Origin: Vogesella indigofera
GTDB taxonomy: Bacteria; Pseudomonadota; Gammaproteobacteria; Burkholderiales; Chromobacteriaceae
DNA length: 64,000 nucleotides
Reading direction: 5' to 3'
Assembly (NCBI RefSeq): GCF_028548395.1
Contig: NZ_JAQQLA010000012.1
Coordinates: 1 to 64,000 of the forward strand
Every line of letters starts with the position of its first letter. The first letter of the stretch is position 1. The notes beneath the pieces are model-generated. The model worked only from the letters and a program-made list of their open reading frames with translations, did no database searches and had not been told where the DNA came from. Made by a program: the position numbers and the translations under genes. Below, piece by piece: positions 20,919 to 32,598 of the stretch.

Positions 20919-20941
20919 GTTGGCCGCAGCGTGCGGCCAAC
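20919..20941. repeat. Inverted pair of the dispersed motif between zapE and cysM
   Basis: GTTGGCCGCA (20919-20928) and its complement (20932-20941) around GCG. No T run follows, so this pair is not an obvious terminator; it separates cysM from zapE. Confidence 0.85.
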
Positions 20942-20947
20942 GTTGAC

Positions 20948-21844
20948 TCAGGAAAACAGGCCGGTGGACAGGTAGCGGTCGCCGCGGTCGCAGACGATGG
21001 ACACGATCACCGCGTTCTCCAGCTGCTGGTTCAGGCGCAGTGCCACCGCCAGCGCGCCGCCGGACGACGGCCCGGCGAGGATGCCCTCCTCGCGCGCCAG
21101 CTGGCGCGCGGTGTCTTCCGCGGTCTGCTGGTCGACCAGCAGCAGCTCGTCGATCCGCGAGAAATCGCAGATCTTGGGCAGGTATTCATCTTCCCACTTG
21201 CGGATGCCGGGGATCTGGCTGCCGCTTTGCGGCTGCACGCCGATGATGCGGATCGCCGGATTCTGCTGCTTGAGGTAGGCGCTGGTGCCCATGATGGTGC
21301 CGGTGGTGCCCATGCTGGACACGAAGTGGGTGACCGTGCCGGCGGTATCGCGCCAGATCTCCGGCCCGGTACCTTCAAGGTGCGACAGCGGATTGTCCGG
21401 GTTGCCGAACTGGTCGAGGATGCGGCCGACGCCCAGCGCTTCCATGCGCCGCGCCTCGTCGATGGCGCCGGGCATCGACGCCGCCTTCGGCGTCAGGATC
21501 ACCTCAGCGCCGTAGGCGCGCATGGTGTCGATGCGTTCCTGGCTGGAGTTTTCCGGCATCACCAGGATCATCTTGTAACCCATCATGGTCGCCGCCATCG
21601 CCAGCGCGATGCCGGTGTTGCCGCTGGTCGGCTCGATCAGGGTGTCACCGGGCTTGATCTCGCCGCGCGCCTCGGCGTGGCGGATCATCGACAGTGCCGG
21701 CCTGTCCTTTACCGAACCGGCCGGGTTGTTGCCCTCCAGCTTGACCAGCACCACGTTGCTGCTGTTGCCCGGCAGGCGCTTGAGGCGCACCAGCGGGGTG
21801 TTACCGACGAAATCTTCGAGATGTTTGAATACGGGCAGGGTCAT
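20948..21844 (-). CDS. cysM: Cysteine synthase B (O-acetylserine sulfhydrylase)
   Basis: PLP enzyme making cysteine from O-acetylserine and sulfide or thiosulfate. 298 residues; PLP lysine in GSVKDRPA, phosphate loop PTSGNTGIALA, and the GTTGTIMGT loop. The short C-terminus and SHLEGTGPEIW segment favour CysM over CysK. Confidence 0.94.
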   Translation of the reverse strand: MTLPVFKHLEDFVGNTPLVRLKRLPGNSSNVVLVKLEGNNPAGSVKDRPALSMIRHAEARGEIKPGDTLIEPTSGNTGIALAMAATMMGYKMILVMPENSSQERIDTMRAYGAEVILTPKAASMPGAIDEARRMEALGVGRILDQFGNPDNPLSHLEGTGPEIWRDTAGTVTHFVSSMGTTGTIMGTSAYLKQQNPAIRIIGVQPQSGSQIPGIRKWEDEYLPKICDFSRIDELLLVDQQTAEDTARQLAREEGILAGPSSGGALAVALRLNQQLENAVIVSIVCDRGDRYLSTGLFS

Positions 21845-21865
21845 TGGCGTCTCCTAGTGCGCCGC

Positions 21866-21893
21866 ATTATACCGGCTTGCACCCCGCTGTCGC
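21866..21893 (-). promoter_or_regulatory. Probable cysM promoter
   Basis: Minus-strand -10 TATAAT (21866-21871) with a weak -35 GCGACA (21888-21893) 16 bp away, about 22 bases before the cysM ATG. The rest of the gap up to 22021 shows nothing recognisable. Confidence 0.55.
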
Positions 21894-22021
21894 CGCCCCG
21901 CAGCCTGGCCTGCCGCGCCAGCATCGACAATCACGATACAGATCAAGCACTTGCCATCGGCGTGGCTTTTGGAATTTTGACTACCTTGAATATAACCAGA
22001 TGCACCATGCCGCCGGCGCGT

Positions 22022-23392
22022 TCAGGGCAGCGCATGCAGCGGCTTCTGCAGCGTGATCAGCCACAGCTCGGTCGCCTCGCGATTGGGCGCGATGGCGACA
22101 CGGGCGCCATCCTGGCGCTGGCCCGCCAGGTTCTGCAGCTGGCCAGCGGCGACCTGCAGCTGTGCCAGCTTGGCGGCACTGCCTTGCACCTCGCTGCGCA
22201 CGCCGAAGTCGTTGTCGTTGATCAGCGCCAGCTGGTTGTTCTCCACCAGCGTCAGCCCTTCCGCCTTTTCCGCGCTCCAGCCCAAGGCGCGCAGGTCCAG
22301 CGCCAGCGTCCGTCGCGCCAACTGGATGCCGGCCGCCGCCAGCATCGCGTCGTCGCCATACTCCAGCGCCCGGCCGTCGGCCAGCGTCTTGCCGTCCAGT
22401 GCCGTGGCCGTGGCCAGGTCGATCAGCGTGATGTCGTTGTGCATCCGCTTGTCCTGGTCCTTGCCCTGTTCGATCACCGCGAAGCGGCTGTCGGACAGCG
22501 CCACGATGTCGCCCAGCTTCATGTCGCCGGCCTTGCTGTAGTGCGCCGGCACCGGATAGCCGAACTGGCGCACCGCGCCGCTGGCCGGGTCCAGCTCGAC
22601 GATGCGGCTGAAGCGCGCGCGGTGGCGGGTGCGGCCATCGACATCCAGCGTGCTCTGCACGATGGCGACCACCTTGCCGGACGGCGTCACGGTGACGCCT
22701 TCAAAGCCGCGGTTGGGCTGCCGCGCGGCGAGGATGGCCGGCAGGCCGCTACCCGGCGCATAGCGCTGCCGGATCTCGCCACTGGCGGCATCGACCCGGG
22801 CGAGAAACGGGCCGTACTCGTCCACCAGCCACAGGTTGCCCTGCTTGTCCGCGGCGATGCCCTCCGGATCGAAGCCCAGCGTGTCGTACGGCAGCGGCTG
22901 CAGTTTTTCATCGAGACCTATTTCACCGCTGGCGCCCACCGCCCCCTGCGGTAGCGGCCGGCCGCTGATGGCACGCCCGGCTTCGCGCAGCGGCAGCATG
23001 CGGCCAACCTTGACCGCCTCCGCCAGCGACACGCGCAGTTGCACCACCGTCGGCACAAAGGACGGCACCGGGAACAGCTTGCTGGCGTAGCGCGTGCCGC
23101 CATTCAGCACCTCCGGCGAGTCGGCATTCGGGCCGCGATCGGTCACCGCCCAGAATTCCAACGCCGCACTGCCCTTTTCATAACCCTTGAAGCTCAGCGC
23201 CGAGCCCACCGCCAGCGGCAGGCTGCCATCGAAGGCCGCGGCATCGGCACCGCGATAGGCGAGCGCCGGTGCGCTGACCTCATAGCGCTCCACCGCTGCC
23301 ACCGCCGGATGCGACACCGGCAACAGGGTGAATGGCGCGGCCAGCGCTGGCATGGCCAGCCCGGCAAACAGCACAGCAAGAGAACGGCGCAT
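22022..23392 (-). CDS. Esterase-like phytase-domain periplasmic protein
   Basis: Signal peptide MRRSLAVLFAGLAMPALAA, then a beta-propeller-like domain resembling the esterase-like activity of phytase family (LEFWAVTDRGPNADSPE; FDPEGIAADKQGNLWLVDEYGP; NRGFEGVTVTP). 456 residues from the ATG with GGA spaced six bases before it; another ATG lies four codons upstream. Likely an exported phosphate-ester hydrolase; substrate unknown. Confidence 0.8.
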   Translation of the reverse strand: MRRSLAVLFAGLAMPALAAPFTLLPVSHPAVAAVERYEVSAPALAYRGADAAAFDGSLPLAVGSALSFKGYEKGSAALEFWAVTDRGPNADSPEVLNGGTRYASKLFPVPSFVPTVVQLRVSLAEAVKVGRMLPLREAGRAISGRPLPQGAVGASGEIGLDEKLQPLPYDTLGFDPEGIAADKQGNLWLVDEYGPFLARVDAASGEIRQRYAPGSGLPAILAARQPNRGFEGVTVTPSGKVVAIVQSTLDVDGRTRHRARFSRIVELDPASGAVRQFGYPVPAHYSKAGDMKLGDIVALSDSRFAVIEQGKDQDKRMHNDITLIDLATATALDGKTLADGRALEYGDDAMLAAAGIQLARRTLALDLRALGWSAEKAEGLTLVENNQLALINDNDFGVRSEVQGSAAKLAQLQVAAGQLQNLAGQRQDGARVAIAPNREATELWLITLQKPLHALP

Positions 23393-23472
23393 AAGGAATC
23401 CCATCCGGTATCGTCAGAAAGACGTCACGCTAGCGCAATGCCGTGACAGCACCATGACAGCCGCAAACGACA

Positions 23473-23497
23473 AAGCCCCATCCGGAGGACGGGGCTT
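23473..23497 (-). terminator. Terminator downstream of hldD
   Basis: Minus strand AAGCCCC / GGGGCTT arms with an 11-base loop partly paired (GTCC/GAT), followed by TTGT. Closes the LPS-sugar operon. Confidence 0.7.
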
Positions 23498-23518
23498 GCG
23501 GGCGGCAAGGCGCGGGGC

Positions 23519-24520
23519 TCAGCCCTGGCGCGCGATCAGCCAGTCCACGTAGCGGTCTACGCCCTGCTCCACGGTCAGCATCGGCGCGTCGTAGCCCGCT
23601 TCGCGCAGCTTGCCGATGTCGGCCTGGGTGAAGCTCTGGTACTTACCTTTCAGCGCCTCCGGGAATTCGATGTACTCCAGGATGCCCTGCTGCACCAGCT
23701 CTGCCAGCGTCAGCGCCGGCTTGCCCTCGTGGCGGCGGCAGGCGTTGACGGTGGCGACCGCCACGTCGTTGAACGGCTGCGCACGGCCGGAGCCGAGGTT
23801 GAAGATGCCGGACTTGTCCGGATTGTCGAGGAAGAACAGGTTGACGTTGACCACGTCCTCCACCGACACGAAGTCGCGGCTCTGGCTGCCGTTGTCCCAG
23901 CCGTCGTAACCGCCGAACAGCTTGACCTTGCCGGATTCGCGGTACTGGTTGAAGTTGTGGAACGCTACCGACGCCATGCGTCCCTTGTGCTGCTCCTGCG
24001 CGCCGTAAACATTAAAGTAGCGGAAGCCGGCCACCTGCGCGGTGAGGCCCTCCTTCATGCGGCGGCGCAGCACCTGGTCGAACAGGAACTTGGAATAGCC
24101 GTAGACATTGAGCGGGCCTTCATGCTGGCGCTCTTCCTTGAACACGCTGCCCTTGCCGTAGGTGGCGGCGCTGGACGCGTACAGGAACGGGACTTCTTCC
24201 GCCTGGCAGAATTCGAACAGCTCCAGCGTGTACTGGTAGTTGTTCTCCATCATGTACTTGCCGTCGTGGTTCATGGTGTCCGAGCAGGCCCCCTGGTGCA
24301 GGATGGCGCGGATCTCACCGTCGAAATCACCGCTGCCGATCAGGCTGATGAAGTCCTGCTTGTCGAGGTAGTCGCTGATCTCGCAGTTCACCAGGTTGAT
24401 GAACTTGTCGCCGCGGGTCAGGTTGTCGACGGCGATGATGTCGGTTTCGCCGCGGGCATTGAGCGCCTTGATGATGTTGGAGCCGATAAAGCCGGCAGCG
24501 CCGGTCACCACGATGGTCAT
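23519..24520 (-). CDS. hldD: ADP-L-glycero-D-manno-heptose 6-epimerase
   Basis: Last step of ADP-heptose synthesis for the LPS inner core. Rossmann GAAGFIGSN at the N-terminus, catalytic YxxxK in YGYSKFLFD, and family motif [15 protein letters not shown]. 333 residues. Operon with the DUF924 gene and hldA. Confidence 0.97.
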   Translation of the reverse strand: MTIVVTGAAGFIGSNIIKALNARGETDIIAVDNLTRGDKFINLVNCEISDYLDKQDFISLIGSGDFDGEIRAILHQGACSDTMNHDGKYMMENNYQYTLELFEFCQAEEVPFLYASSAATYGKGSVFKEERQHEGPLNVYGYSKFLFDQVLRRRMKEGLTAQVAGFRYFNVYGAQEQHKGRMASVAFHNFNQYRESGKVKLFGGYDGWDNGSQSRDFVSVEDVVNVNLFFLDNPDKSGIFNLGSGRAQPFNDVAVATVNACRRHEGKPALTLAELVQQGILEYIEFPEALKGKYQSFTQADIGKLREAGYDAPMLTVEQGVDRYVDWLIARQG

Positions 24521-24538
24521 AGCATTTCCTTTAGGAAG

Positions 24539-25120
24539 TCAGAACGAGCTCCCCGGCTGGGCCAGAAACTGCAGCTCGTCCGCGGTAGAGGGGCGTCCCA
24601 GCGCGACATTGCGGTGGGGAAAGCGGCCAAAGCGGGCAATCACCTCGCGATGGCGGTGGGCGTAGTCGACGACACTGGCGCGTTCGGGGCTGTCCGGCGG
24701 CAGGCTTTCGAAGCGGCGTACCGCCTCGTGCTGGTCGGCCAGCGCTTCGCTGTGCTCCAGCGGCAGATAGAAGAACCAGCGTGCCACCGGTGGCAGTTGC
24801 TGCTCCAGCCCGGCAGCCAGCGCCGCTTTGGCCACCGTCCGCGCCGTCGCATCCAGCGCAAACGCCTGCGCCTCGCCGCGGAACAGGTTGCGCGAGAACT
24901 GGTCGGCCACGATCAGCCATGCCAGCACCGCGTGCGTGTCGGCCGGGTCCGGCAGCAGTTCGCCAGCGGCGGCGCGTTGCCACAGCGGCAAGAAACGCTG
25001 GCGGATGGCGCCGTCGAAGGCGGCATCCTTGCGGAACCAGGCGCTGCGGCTCGCGGCCAGCTGCGCGTCGTCCGTACCCTCAAACCAGAACTGCAATACC
25101 TGCGTCGCCCAGTCCGTCAT
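24539..25120 (-). CDS. DUF924 family protein
   Basis: 193-residue protein with the DUF924 hallmarks: VLQFWFEG at the start, WLIVADQFSRNLFRG in the middle, FFYLPLEHSE and the late HRHREVIARFGRFPHRN. The fold is TPR-like and its role is unknown. It lies between hldA and hldD with gaps of 17-18 bases, so it is probably co-transcribed, but nothing links it functionally to heptose synthesis. Confidence 0.9.
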   Translation of the reverse strand: MTDWATQVLQFWFEGTDDAQLAASRSAWFRKDAAFDGAIRQRFLPLWQRAAAGELLPDPADTHAVLAWLIVADQFSRNLFRGEAQAFALDATARTVAKAALAAGLEQQLPPVARWFFYLPLEHSEALADQHEAVRRFESLPPDSPERASVVDYAHRHREVIARFGRFPHRNVALGRPSTADELQFLAQPGSSF

Positions 25121-25137
25121 CGCTGCCTCGCCTTACA

Positions 25138-26100
25138 TTACAGTGCAAACAGTTCGCGCTGGTGGCACACGGCGGTGCCCAGCTTGGCCACCACGATGCC
25201 GGCGGCGGCATTGGCCAGCCGCATCGCCAGCGGCAGCTCCAGACCTGCGGCCAACATCAGGCCCAGGGTGCCGATCACTGTATCCCCGGCACCGGACACG
25301 TCGTACACCTCCTGCGCCAGCGTCGGTTCGTGCACCGCGCCATCGGCACGGTACAGCGTCATGCCCTCTTCGCTGCGTGTCACCAGCAGCGCGGTCAGGT
25401 CCAGCTCGGCACGCAGCGCCTCAGCCTTGGCGCTGAGCTGCGCCTCGGTCTGCCAGCTGCCGGCGACCTGCTTGAACTCGCTGCGGTTCGGCGTCAGCAG
25501 CGTGGCGCCGGCGTACTTGCTGTAGTCGTCGCCTTTCGGGTCGATCAGCACCGGCTTGCCGGCCTCCCGTGCCAGCGCGATCATGCGTGCGACGTGGGTG
25601 AGGCCGCCCTTGCCGTAGTCGGACAGGATCACCACGTCGTGTTCGGCGACGATGGCCGCGTACTCGTCCAGCTTGTCGGCGAGAATTTCATGGCTGGGCG
25701 CGTCCTCGAAATCGAGGCGGATCAGCTGCTGCTGCCGCGCCACCACCCGCAGCTTCACCGTGGTGGCGATGCCGGCATCGCGCTTGAACGAGGCGCGGAT
25801 GCCGTCATTGGCCAGCAACCGCTCCAGCGCGGTCGCGGCCTCGTCGTCGCCGACCACCGACAGGATGGTGGCCGCACCGCCCAAGCTGGCGATATTGCGC
25901 GCCACGTTGGCGGCGCCACCGGCGCGCTCTTCCATGCGGCTGATTTTGGCCACCGGCACCGGTGCCTCCGGCGAGATGCGGCTCACATCGCCGAACCAGT
26001 AGCGGTCCAGCATCACGTCGCCGACCACCAGCACCTTGGCTGCGGCCAGCTGTGCGGCCAACGTTGCGGGCACGAGGCCCAGCGTGTTCAACAGGTTCAT
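25138..26100 (-). CDS. hldA: D-glycero-beta-D-manno-heptose-7-phosphate kinase
   Basis: PfkB-family kinase for ADP-heptose synthesis: GDVMLDRYWFG N-terminal segment, GGAANVARN, and the anion-hole GAGDT (VSGAGDTVIG) near the C-terminus. 320 residues from the ATG behind GAGG; it has only the kinase half, not the fused cytidylyltransferase of E. coli HldE, which is usual in betaproteobacteria. The partner transferase is not in the window. Motif copy (core 26053) encodes TLAA. Confidence 0.94.
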   Translation of the reverse strand: MNLLNTLGLVPATLAAQLAAAKVLVVGDVMLDRYWFGDVSRISPEAPVPVAKISRMEERAGGAANVARNIASLGGAATILSVVGDDEAATALERLLANDGIRASFKRDAGIATTVKLRVVARQQQLIRLDFEDAPSHEILADKLDEYAAIVAEHDVVILSDYGKGGLTHVARMIALAREAGKPVLIDPKGDDYSKYAGATLLTPNRSEFKQVAGSWQTEAQLSAKAEALRAELDLTALLVTRSEEGMTLYRADGAVHEPTLAQEVYDVSGAGDTVIGTLGLMLAAGLELPLAMRLANAAAGIVVAKLGTAVCHQRELFAL

Positions 26101-26107
26101 GCTCACC

Positions 26108-27423
26108 TCAACGGCCGATGGCGTGGTATTCGAAGCCCTGCGAGCGCAGCCAGGCCGGATCGTACATATTGCGGCCGTCGAAAATCAGCGGCTGCAGCAG
26201 CAGGCGTTTCAGCTCGGCAAAGTCCGGGCTGCGGAACGCCTTCCATTCGGTGGCGATCAGCAGCGCATCGGCGCCATGCAACGGGCTCATCATGTCGTCG
26301 GCGAAGGCAAAACCGGCGATGTCGGCCATGGTGCGCGACGCTTCGTGCATCGCCACCGGGTCAAAGGCGACCACTTGCGCGCCGCGACGGGTCAGTTCGT
26401 CGACAATCACGCGGCTCGGCGCCTCGCGCATGTCGTCGGTGTTGGGCTTGAACGCCAGCCCCCACAGCGCGAAACGGCGACCGCTCAGGTCGGCACCGAA
26501 CTTGGCGACCACTTTTTCCACCAGCCGCAGCTTCTGTGCATCGTTGGCGGCTTCCACCGCGGTCAGCACGCGCATCGCGTGGCCGTTGTCGCGGCCGGTC
26601 GCCACCAGCGCCTTCACGTCTTTCGGGAAGCAGGAGCCACCGTAGCCGGTGCCCGGATACAGGAAGTGGTAGCCGATGCGCGGATCGGAGCCGATGCCCT
26701 TGCGCACCAGCTCGATGTCGGCACCCAGCGTTTCCGCGAGGTTAGCCAGCTCGTTCATGAACGAGATGCGGGTCGCCAGCATCGCGTTGGCAGCGTACTT
26801 GGTCAGCTCGGCGGAGCGCACGTCCATGAACAGGATGCGCTCGTGGTTGCGCTGGAACGGCTCGTACAGGCGGCGCATCATGTCGATGGCACGCTCGTCC
26901 CCGGCACCGACCACGATGCGGTCCGGCTTCATGAAGTCCTCGATCGCGGCGCCCTCTTTCAGGAATTCCGGATTGGACACCACGCTGTAGTCGATGCAGG
27001 TATCGCGTGCGGCCAACGTTGCCGCGATCGCGGCGTTGACCTTGTCGGCGGTGCCGACCGGTACTGTCGACTTGTCGACGATGACCTTGTAACCGTTCAT
27101 GTGCTGGCCGATATTGCGCGCGGCGGCCAGTACATACTGCAGGTCGGCGGAGCCGTCCTCGTCCGGCGGCGTACCGACGGCGATGAACTGGATGTCGCCG
27201 AACGCGACCGACGCGGCAACGTCGGTGGTGAAGCTGAGGCGACCGGCGACGACGTTGCGCTTGACCATTTCGTCCAGCCCCGGCTCGTAGATCGGGATGC
27301 CGCCGGCCTGCAGCATGGCGATCTTGGCCGGATCCACGTCCAGGCACAGCACGTGATTGCCCACTTCGGCGAGACAGGTGCCGGTGACCAGGCCGACATA
27401 GCCCGATCCGATTACGGTAATTT

Positions 27424-27427
<4 letters not shown>
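26108..27427 (-). CDS. ugd: UDP-glucose 6-dehydrogenase
   Basis: Oxidises UDP-glucose to UDP-glucuronate for surface polysaccharide or LPS sugars. NAD-binding [10 protein letters not shown] at the N-terminus, catalytic cysteine in [10 protein letters not shown], and [17 protein letters not shown]. 439 residues; its ATG overlaps the pyrF TGA (ATGA). The open frame continues far upstream only as a shadow of pyrF. Motif copy (core 27008) encodes TLAA. Confidence 0.96.
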
Positions 27428-28170
<743 letters not shown>

Positions 28171-28196
28171 GTTGTTCCAGTCTTCAATGCTTGAAA

Positions 28197-29360
28197 TCAA
28201 TGGGTTTCCGAGCGATTGGGGGTGAAGCTCTCCCACTCGCCGCAGGCCGGGCAGTGCCAGAAGAAGGCCCGCGAGCGGAAATTGCAGCGTTTGCAGCGGT
28301 GCACGGTCAGCCGCTGCGCGTGCTTCATGATCAGTGCGCGCGCCACTTCGGCGTCCATGCGCCCTTCCGGGCTCAGCTCGTCCATTTGCGCTTCCACCAG
28401 GCGGTAGACGCCGAGCAGGTTCGGCCGTGCGTGTACCGCTTCGCGCACCGCTTCCAGAGCCCTGGCCTCGCCTTCGTAGGTGGCCACCTTCTGGTACAGC
28501 AGGTCGGTCAGTTCCAGCTGCGAAAAGGTGCGCTGATAACCGCGCAGCAGCGCAATGCCTTCCGCCGCCTTGCCCAGCGACTCGTAGGCGTCGAACAGGC
28601 GCTCGGCGACCATCGCCAGGTATTCGTAGTTCTGCTTCTCGATCGCCTGCCACGCGGCGATGGCGGCTTCCGGCTGGCCGGCGGCGACCTCGATGTCACC
28701 GAGCAGGATGCTGGCGCGCACGCACTTGCGGTTGGCGGCAAACGCTTCCTGCACGTAGCGGCGTGCCTTATCGTAGTCGGACTGGTATAGCGCACCCTGT
28801 GCCAGCTCGCAGAAAAACTGCGCCACCTCGTGCTGGAAGGAGTGGGCGTCGCTACGCAGCTCGCGCGCGGTGGCGACCGCCTTTTCCCAGTCGCGGTCCT
28901 GCTGGTAGATGCTCAGCAGCTGCTCGCGCGCGGCACGGCCCATGGTCTGGCTGGGCAGCAGCTTGACCAGGATTTCCTCGGCGCGATCGACCAGCCCGGC
29001 CTTGTGAAAGTCCTGCGACAGCTCGAAACGCACCTGTGCCTTTTGCTCGTTACTGAGATCCGGCAGTTCCAGCACCTGCTGGTGCAGGCGGATGGCGCGG
29101 TCGTTCTCGCCGCGGCGGCGGTACAGCTTGCCCAGGCTCAACTGCACTTCCAGTGCCTGCGGATGGGCGCGAGCCACTTCCGCCAGCGAGCGGGCGGCGA
29201 CATCGGTCTTGTCATCGACCAGCGCGTCCAGCCCCTTGTAAAAACCGGCCGGCACTTCGCGTGCCTGTTTCAGTACGGCGCGCATGTCGACGCGCGCGGC
29301 CAGCCAGCCCAGACCGAAAAATGCCGGGAACAGCAACAGCCACCACAGATCAATATCCAA
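28197..29360 (-). CDS. lapB: LPS assembly regulator LapB (YciM)
   Basis: Inner-membrane protein that steers FtsH toward LpxC to limit LPS synthesis. One N-terminal helix ([21 protein letters not shown]), TPR array, and a C-terminal rubredoxin-like zinc knuckle CKRCNF...CPACGEW. I place the start at a TTG at 29360: a GAGG ribosome site lies seven bases before it and the resulting N-terminus matches Neisserial LapB; no ATG fits. 387 residues. Pairs with lapA upstream. Confidence 0.92.
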   Translation of the reverse strand: MDIDLWWLLLFPAFFGLGWLAARVDMRAVLKQAREVPAGFYKGLDALVDDKTDVAARSLAEVARAHPQALEVQLSLGKLYRRRGENDRAIRLHQQVLELPDLSNEQKAQVRFELSQDFHKAGLVDRAEEILVKLLPSQTMGRAAREQLLSIYQQDRDWEKAVATARELRSDAHSFQHEVAQFFCELAQGALYQSDYDKARRYVQEAFAANRKCVRASILLGDIEVAAGQPEAAIAAWQAIEKQNYEYLAMVAERLFDAYESLGKAAEGIALLRGYQRTFSQLELTDLLYQKVATYEGEARALEAVREAVHARPNLLGVYRLVEAQMDELSPEGRMDAEVARALIMKHAQRLTVHRCKRCNFRSRAFFWHCPACGEWESFTPNRSETH

Positions 29361-29404
29361 AATCCAACCTCGGTACGGGAATGCCGGCAAACGGCAGAAG
29401 CAAA

Positions 29405-29698
29405 TCAGTCAGCCAGTGCGTCGCTCGGGTCTTTGGTCACCCGGCTGCTGGCCTGTCTGGAGCGCAATTCCTTCTTGAGCTGCGACAGCTCGCGACGGAC
29501 ACGCAGGGAATAGGTAAAGGTGGCCAGCATCGCAATCAGCACACCGGCAACAAAGAACACCAGCAACAGCAGGATCAGCGGCGCATTCCAGCTTTGTCCA
29601 AAAAACAGCTTGAACTCGACGATGGCACTGTTCTGCACGGTTACCGCCACCAGCAGCACCAGCAGCACCAGCTCCAGCAAGCGAACGAGGTAACGCAT
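29405..29698 (-). CDS. lapA: LapA-domain membrane protein (DUF1049)
   Basis: 97 residues with two membrane helices (about 5-24 and 41-65) and a basic, coiled-coil-like C-tail (YSLRVRRELSQLKKELRSR). LapA partners with LapB in LPS control. CCGGAG ribosome site before the ATG; the frame continues upstream without support. Forms the ihfB-lapA-lapB order. Confidence 0.88.
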   Translation of the reverse strand: MRYLVRLLELVLLVLLVAVTVQNSAIVEFKLFFGQSWNAPLILLLLVFFVAGVLIAMLATFTYSLRVRRELSQLKKELRSRQASSRVTKDPSDALAD

Positions 29699-29776
29699 AA
29701 CGACTCCGGCCTGATCAAAAATTATCGCAAGTTTAAACGAAAGCGTGCGCCCCCCCAAGCCGGAAGCGGAATAAAA

Positions 29777-29803
29777 AAACGCTGCGGTAAACCGCAGCGT
29801 TTT
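29777..29803 (-). terminator. Terminator between ihfB and lapA
   Basis: 13-base arms AAAACGCTGCGGT and complement with a tiny loop; T-rich on both sides. On the minus strand it follows the ihfB stop, so lapA-lapB may have partly independent expression. Confidence 0.85.
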
Positions 29804-29824
29804 GCAGACAGGCACATCGGGCGC

Positions 29825-30121
29825 TTACTCGGAAGCCCCCGGGGCAAGATCCACGCGTTCGCGCAGCTCTTTGCCTGCCTTGAAGTGAGGCACGTATTTC
29901 TCAGGAACGACAACGCTGGAGCCGGACTTGGGGTTGCGGCCAACCCGCGGCGGACGGTAGTTCAGATCGAAGCTACCGAAGCCGCGAATCTCGATTCGCT
30001 GCCCTTTTGCCAGGCTGCCGGCCATCGCATCCAGAATGGTTTTGACGGCCAGTTCAGCATCTTTGGCGACCAACTGAGGATAACGCTCGGCAAGCCTCGC
30101 AATAAGCTCAGATTTGGTCAT
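29825..30121 (-). CDS. ihfB: Integration host factor subunit beta
   Basis: DNA-bending histone-like protein, partner of IHF-alpha. 98 residues from MTKSEL; DNABII signature [19 protein letters not shown] and the [17 protein letters not shown] end are intact. Follows rpsA directly. The dispersed motif at 29935 falls on conserved VGRN residues, so here it may be fortuitous. Confidence 0.96.
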   Translation of the reverse strand: MTKSELIARLAERYPQLVAKDAELAVKTILDAMAGSLAKGQRIEIRGFGSFDLNYRPPRVGRNPKSGSSVVVPEKYVPHFKAGKELRERVDLAPGASE

Positions 30122-30130
30122 ATCCATCAC

Positions 30131-31831
30131 TTATTCGTTGCCGCCGGACAGTTTAGCCTTGAGCAGGGCGCCCAGGCTGGTAGTACCGGCAGACACGTTC
30201 GCGCTGGCATCAGCAGAGATCGCGCCCATGGCGGCTTTCTCTTCCTGCATGTCTTTCGCCTTGATCGACAGGCTGATGGAGCGAGCCTTGCGGTCAACAG
30301 CGATGATCACGGTTTCAACTTCGTCACCCTCTTTAACGTGGGTACGGATGTCTTCAACGCGGTCACGCGACACTTCGGAAGCACGCAGGTAACCTTCAAC
30401 GTCGCTATCCAGCTGGATCACGGCGCCTTTGGCATCAGCAGACTTCACCACGCCCTTAACCAGCGCGCCCTTGTCGTTCATGGCAACGTAGTTGTTAAAC
30501 GGATCGCCTTCCAGTTGCTTGATGCCGAGGGAGATGCGCTCTTTCTCAACGTCGATGGACATAACCACGGCTTCAACTTCGTCGCCCTTCTTGAAGCGGC
30601 GAACGGCTTCTTCGCCGGTCTCGTTCCAGGACAGGTCGGACAGGTGAACCAGGCCGTCGATGCCGCCTGGCAGACCAACGAACACGCCGAAGTCGGTGAT
30701 CGACTTGATGGCGCCCTTGATCTTGTCACCCTTCTTGAAGTCGTCAGCGAAGGCGTTCCATGGGTTGGCCTGGCACTGCTTCATGCCCAGGCTGATACGA
30801 CGACGGTCTTCGTCGATCTCGAGGATCATGACTTCAACTTCGTCGCCCACCTGAACTACCTTGGATGGGTGTACGTTCTTGTTGGTCCAGTCCATTTCGG
30901 ACACGTGAACCAGACCTTCGATACCCTGTTCGATTTCAACAAAGCCACCGTAGTCGGTCAGGTTGGTTACCTTGCCGAACAGGCGGGTGCCGGCAGGGTA
31001 ACGGCGGGACAGGCCCACCCACGGATCTTCGCCCAGCTGCTTGAGACCCAGCGAAACGCGGTTCTTGTCCTGATCGAACTTGAGAACCTTGGCTTCAACT
31101 TCGTCACCAACGGCCAGAACTTCGGACGGGTGCTTGACACGGCGCCATGCCAGGTCGGTGATGTGCAGCAGACCATCGATACCGCCCAGGTCAACGAACG
31201 CACCGTAGTCGGTGATGTTCTTGACGATACCCTTAACCACCAGGCCTTCACGCAGGGTTTCCAGCAGTGCCTTGCGCTCTTCGCCCAGGGTTTCTTCCAG
31301 AACCGCACGGCGCGAAACAACCACGTTGTTGCGCTTGCGATCCAGCTTGATAACCTTGAACTCAACTTCCTTACCTTCGTAAGGAGTGGTGTCTTTCACC
31401 GGACGTACATCTACCAGCGAACCCGGCAGGAAGGCGCGGATGCCGTTAACCATAACGGTCAGACCACCCTTGACTTTACCGCTGATCACGCCAGACAGGA
31501 TCTTGCCAGCTTCCAGAGCCTCTTCCAGGTCAATCCACGCAGCCAGACGCTTGGCTTTTTCGCGGGACAGCTTGGTTTCGCCAAAGCCGTTTTCCAGGGA
31601 GTCGATGGCAACAGTGACGAAATCGCCAATTGCTACTTCAACCTGGCCATTGTCACCCTTGAATTCTTCAACAGGGATCAGCGACTCGGACTTCAGACCG
31701 GCGTTAACGGTAACGAAGTTGGAATCGATGGAAACGACTTCAGCAGTGATTACTTCACCGGCGCGCATTTCTTGCAGAGCCAGGCTCTCTTCAAACAGGG
31801 CGGCGAAGCTATCCATTACGAGGTTAGTCAT
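30131..31831 (-). CDS. rpsA: 30S ribosomal protein S1
   Basis: mRNA-binding ribosomal protein with six S1 domains, repeated motifs such as [39 protein letters not shown] and [20 protein letters not shown]. 566 residues from [16 protein letters not shown], behind an AAGAG site; a second ATG five codons later (MDSFAAL) is also possible. Standard cmk-rpsA-ihfB order. Confidence 0.97.
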   Translation of the reverse strand: MTNLVMDSFAALFEESLALQEMRAGEVITAEVVSIDSNFVTVNAGLKSESLIPVEEFKGDNGQVEVAIGDFVTVAIDSLENGFGETKLSREKAKRLAAWIDLEEALEAGKILSGVISGKVKGGLTVMVNGIRAFLPGSLVDVRPVKDTTPYEGKEVEFKVIKLDRKRNNVVVSRRAVLEETLGEERKALLETLREGLVVKGIVKNITDYGAFVDLGGIDGLLHITDLAWRRVKHPSEVLAVGDEVEAKVLKFDQDKNRVSLGLKQLGEDPWVGLSRRYPAGTRLFGKVTNLTDYGGFVEIEQGIEGLVHVSEMDWTNKNVHPSKVVQVGDEVEVMILEIDEDRRRISLGMKQCQANPWNAFADDFKKGDKIKGAIKSITDFGVFVGLPGGIDGLVHLSDLSWNETGEEAVRRFKKGDEVEAVVMSIDVEKERISLGIKQLEGDPFNNYVAMNDKGALVKGVVKSADAKGAVIQLDSDVEGYLRASEVSRDRVEDIRTHVKEGDEVETVIIAVDRKARSISLSIKAKDMQEEKAAMGAISADASANVSAGTTSLGALLKAKLSGGNE

Positions 31832-31938
31832 CAGATTTACTCTTGTTGCATGCCTTGCGTCACGCGGGGTTAGGTTTGAGGACTGCCGGTGCAAGGAAAC
31901 CGAAGCAGCGTGCTACAAAAATGAACAACCGGGCGCCT

Positions 31939-32598
31939 TTATCGTTCGCGAAACCACTGCAGCACCTGCTTGACCGCCTGGTCAATGGTGAGCGCGGAGG
32001 TATCTAGCAAACGGGCATCCGGTTCTTGTCTCAACGGGGCAACGCTCCGTGCCGCGTCACGCGCGTCACGGTCACAAATATCCTGCTGAATCTGCGGGAG
32101 GTTAGCAGATTCCCCTTTTGCGATCAACTGCTTATAGCGTCGCGCGGCGCGTTCTTCGGCGCTAGCGGTCAGGAAAACCTTGAGCTCGGCGCGCGGGAAC
32201 ACCACCGAACCCATGTCGCGGCCGTCGGCCACCAGCCCCGGCGTCTGCTGGTAGGCACGCTGGCGCTCAAGCAGCGCGGCGCGCACGCTCGGCAGCGCGG
32301 CGACTCTGGAGGCGCCCATGCCGATATCCTCGGCGCGGATCGCGGCGCTGACATCGTGGCCATCCAGCCACACCTTGTCGTCGGTAAAGGCCGCCGGCAG
32401 CTGTGCGGCCAACCTGGCGACCTGGTTTTCGTCTTCCCAACTCACGCCTTCGCGCAGCGCGTACAGCGCGGCCAGCCGGTACAGCGCACCGGAATCGAGA
32501 TAATGGAAGCCCAGCTCGCGGGCAACGAGTGCCGCCACGGTGCCTTTGCCGGAGGCGGACGGGCCATCGATGGTAATAACGGGTCGGAGCATGGCCAT
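31939..32598 (-). CDS. cmk: Cytidylate kinase
   Basis: Phosphorylates CMP and dCMP. P-loop [24 protein letters not shown] and the C-terminal RDARDAAR segment are visible. 219 residues from [12 protein letters not shown]; the frame extends upstream without homology. Motif copy (core 32404) encodes RLAAQ. Confidence 0.96.
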   Translation of the reverse strand: MAMLRPVITIDGPSASGKGTVAALVARELGFHYLDSGALYRLAALYALREGVSWEDENQVARLAAQLPAAFTDDKVWLDGHDVSAAIRAEDIGMGASRVAALPSVRAALLERQRAYQQTPGLVADGRDMGSVVFPRAELKVFLTASAEERAARRYKQLIAKGESANLPQIQQDICDRDARDAARSVAPLRQEPDARLLDTSALTIDQAVKQVLQWFRER

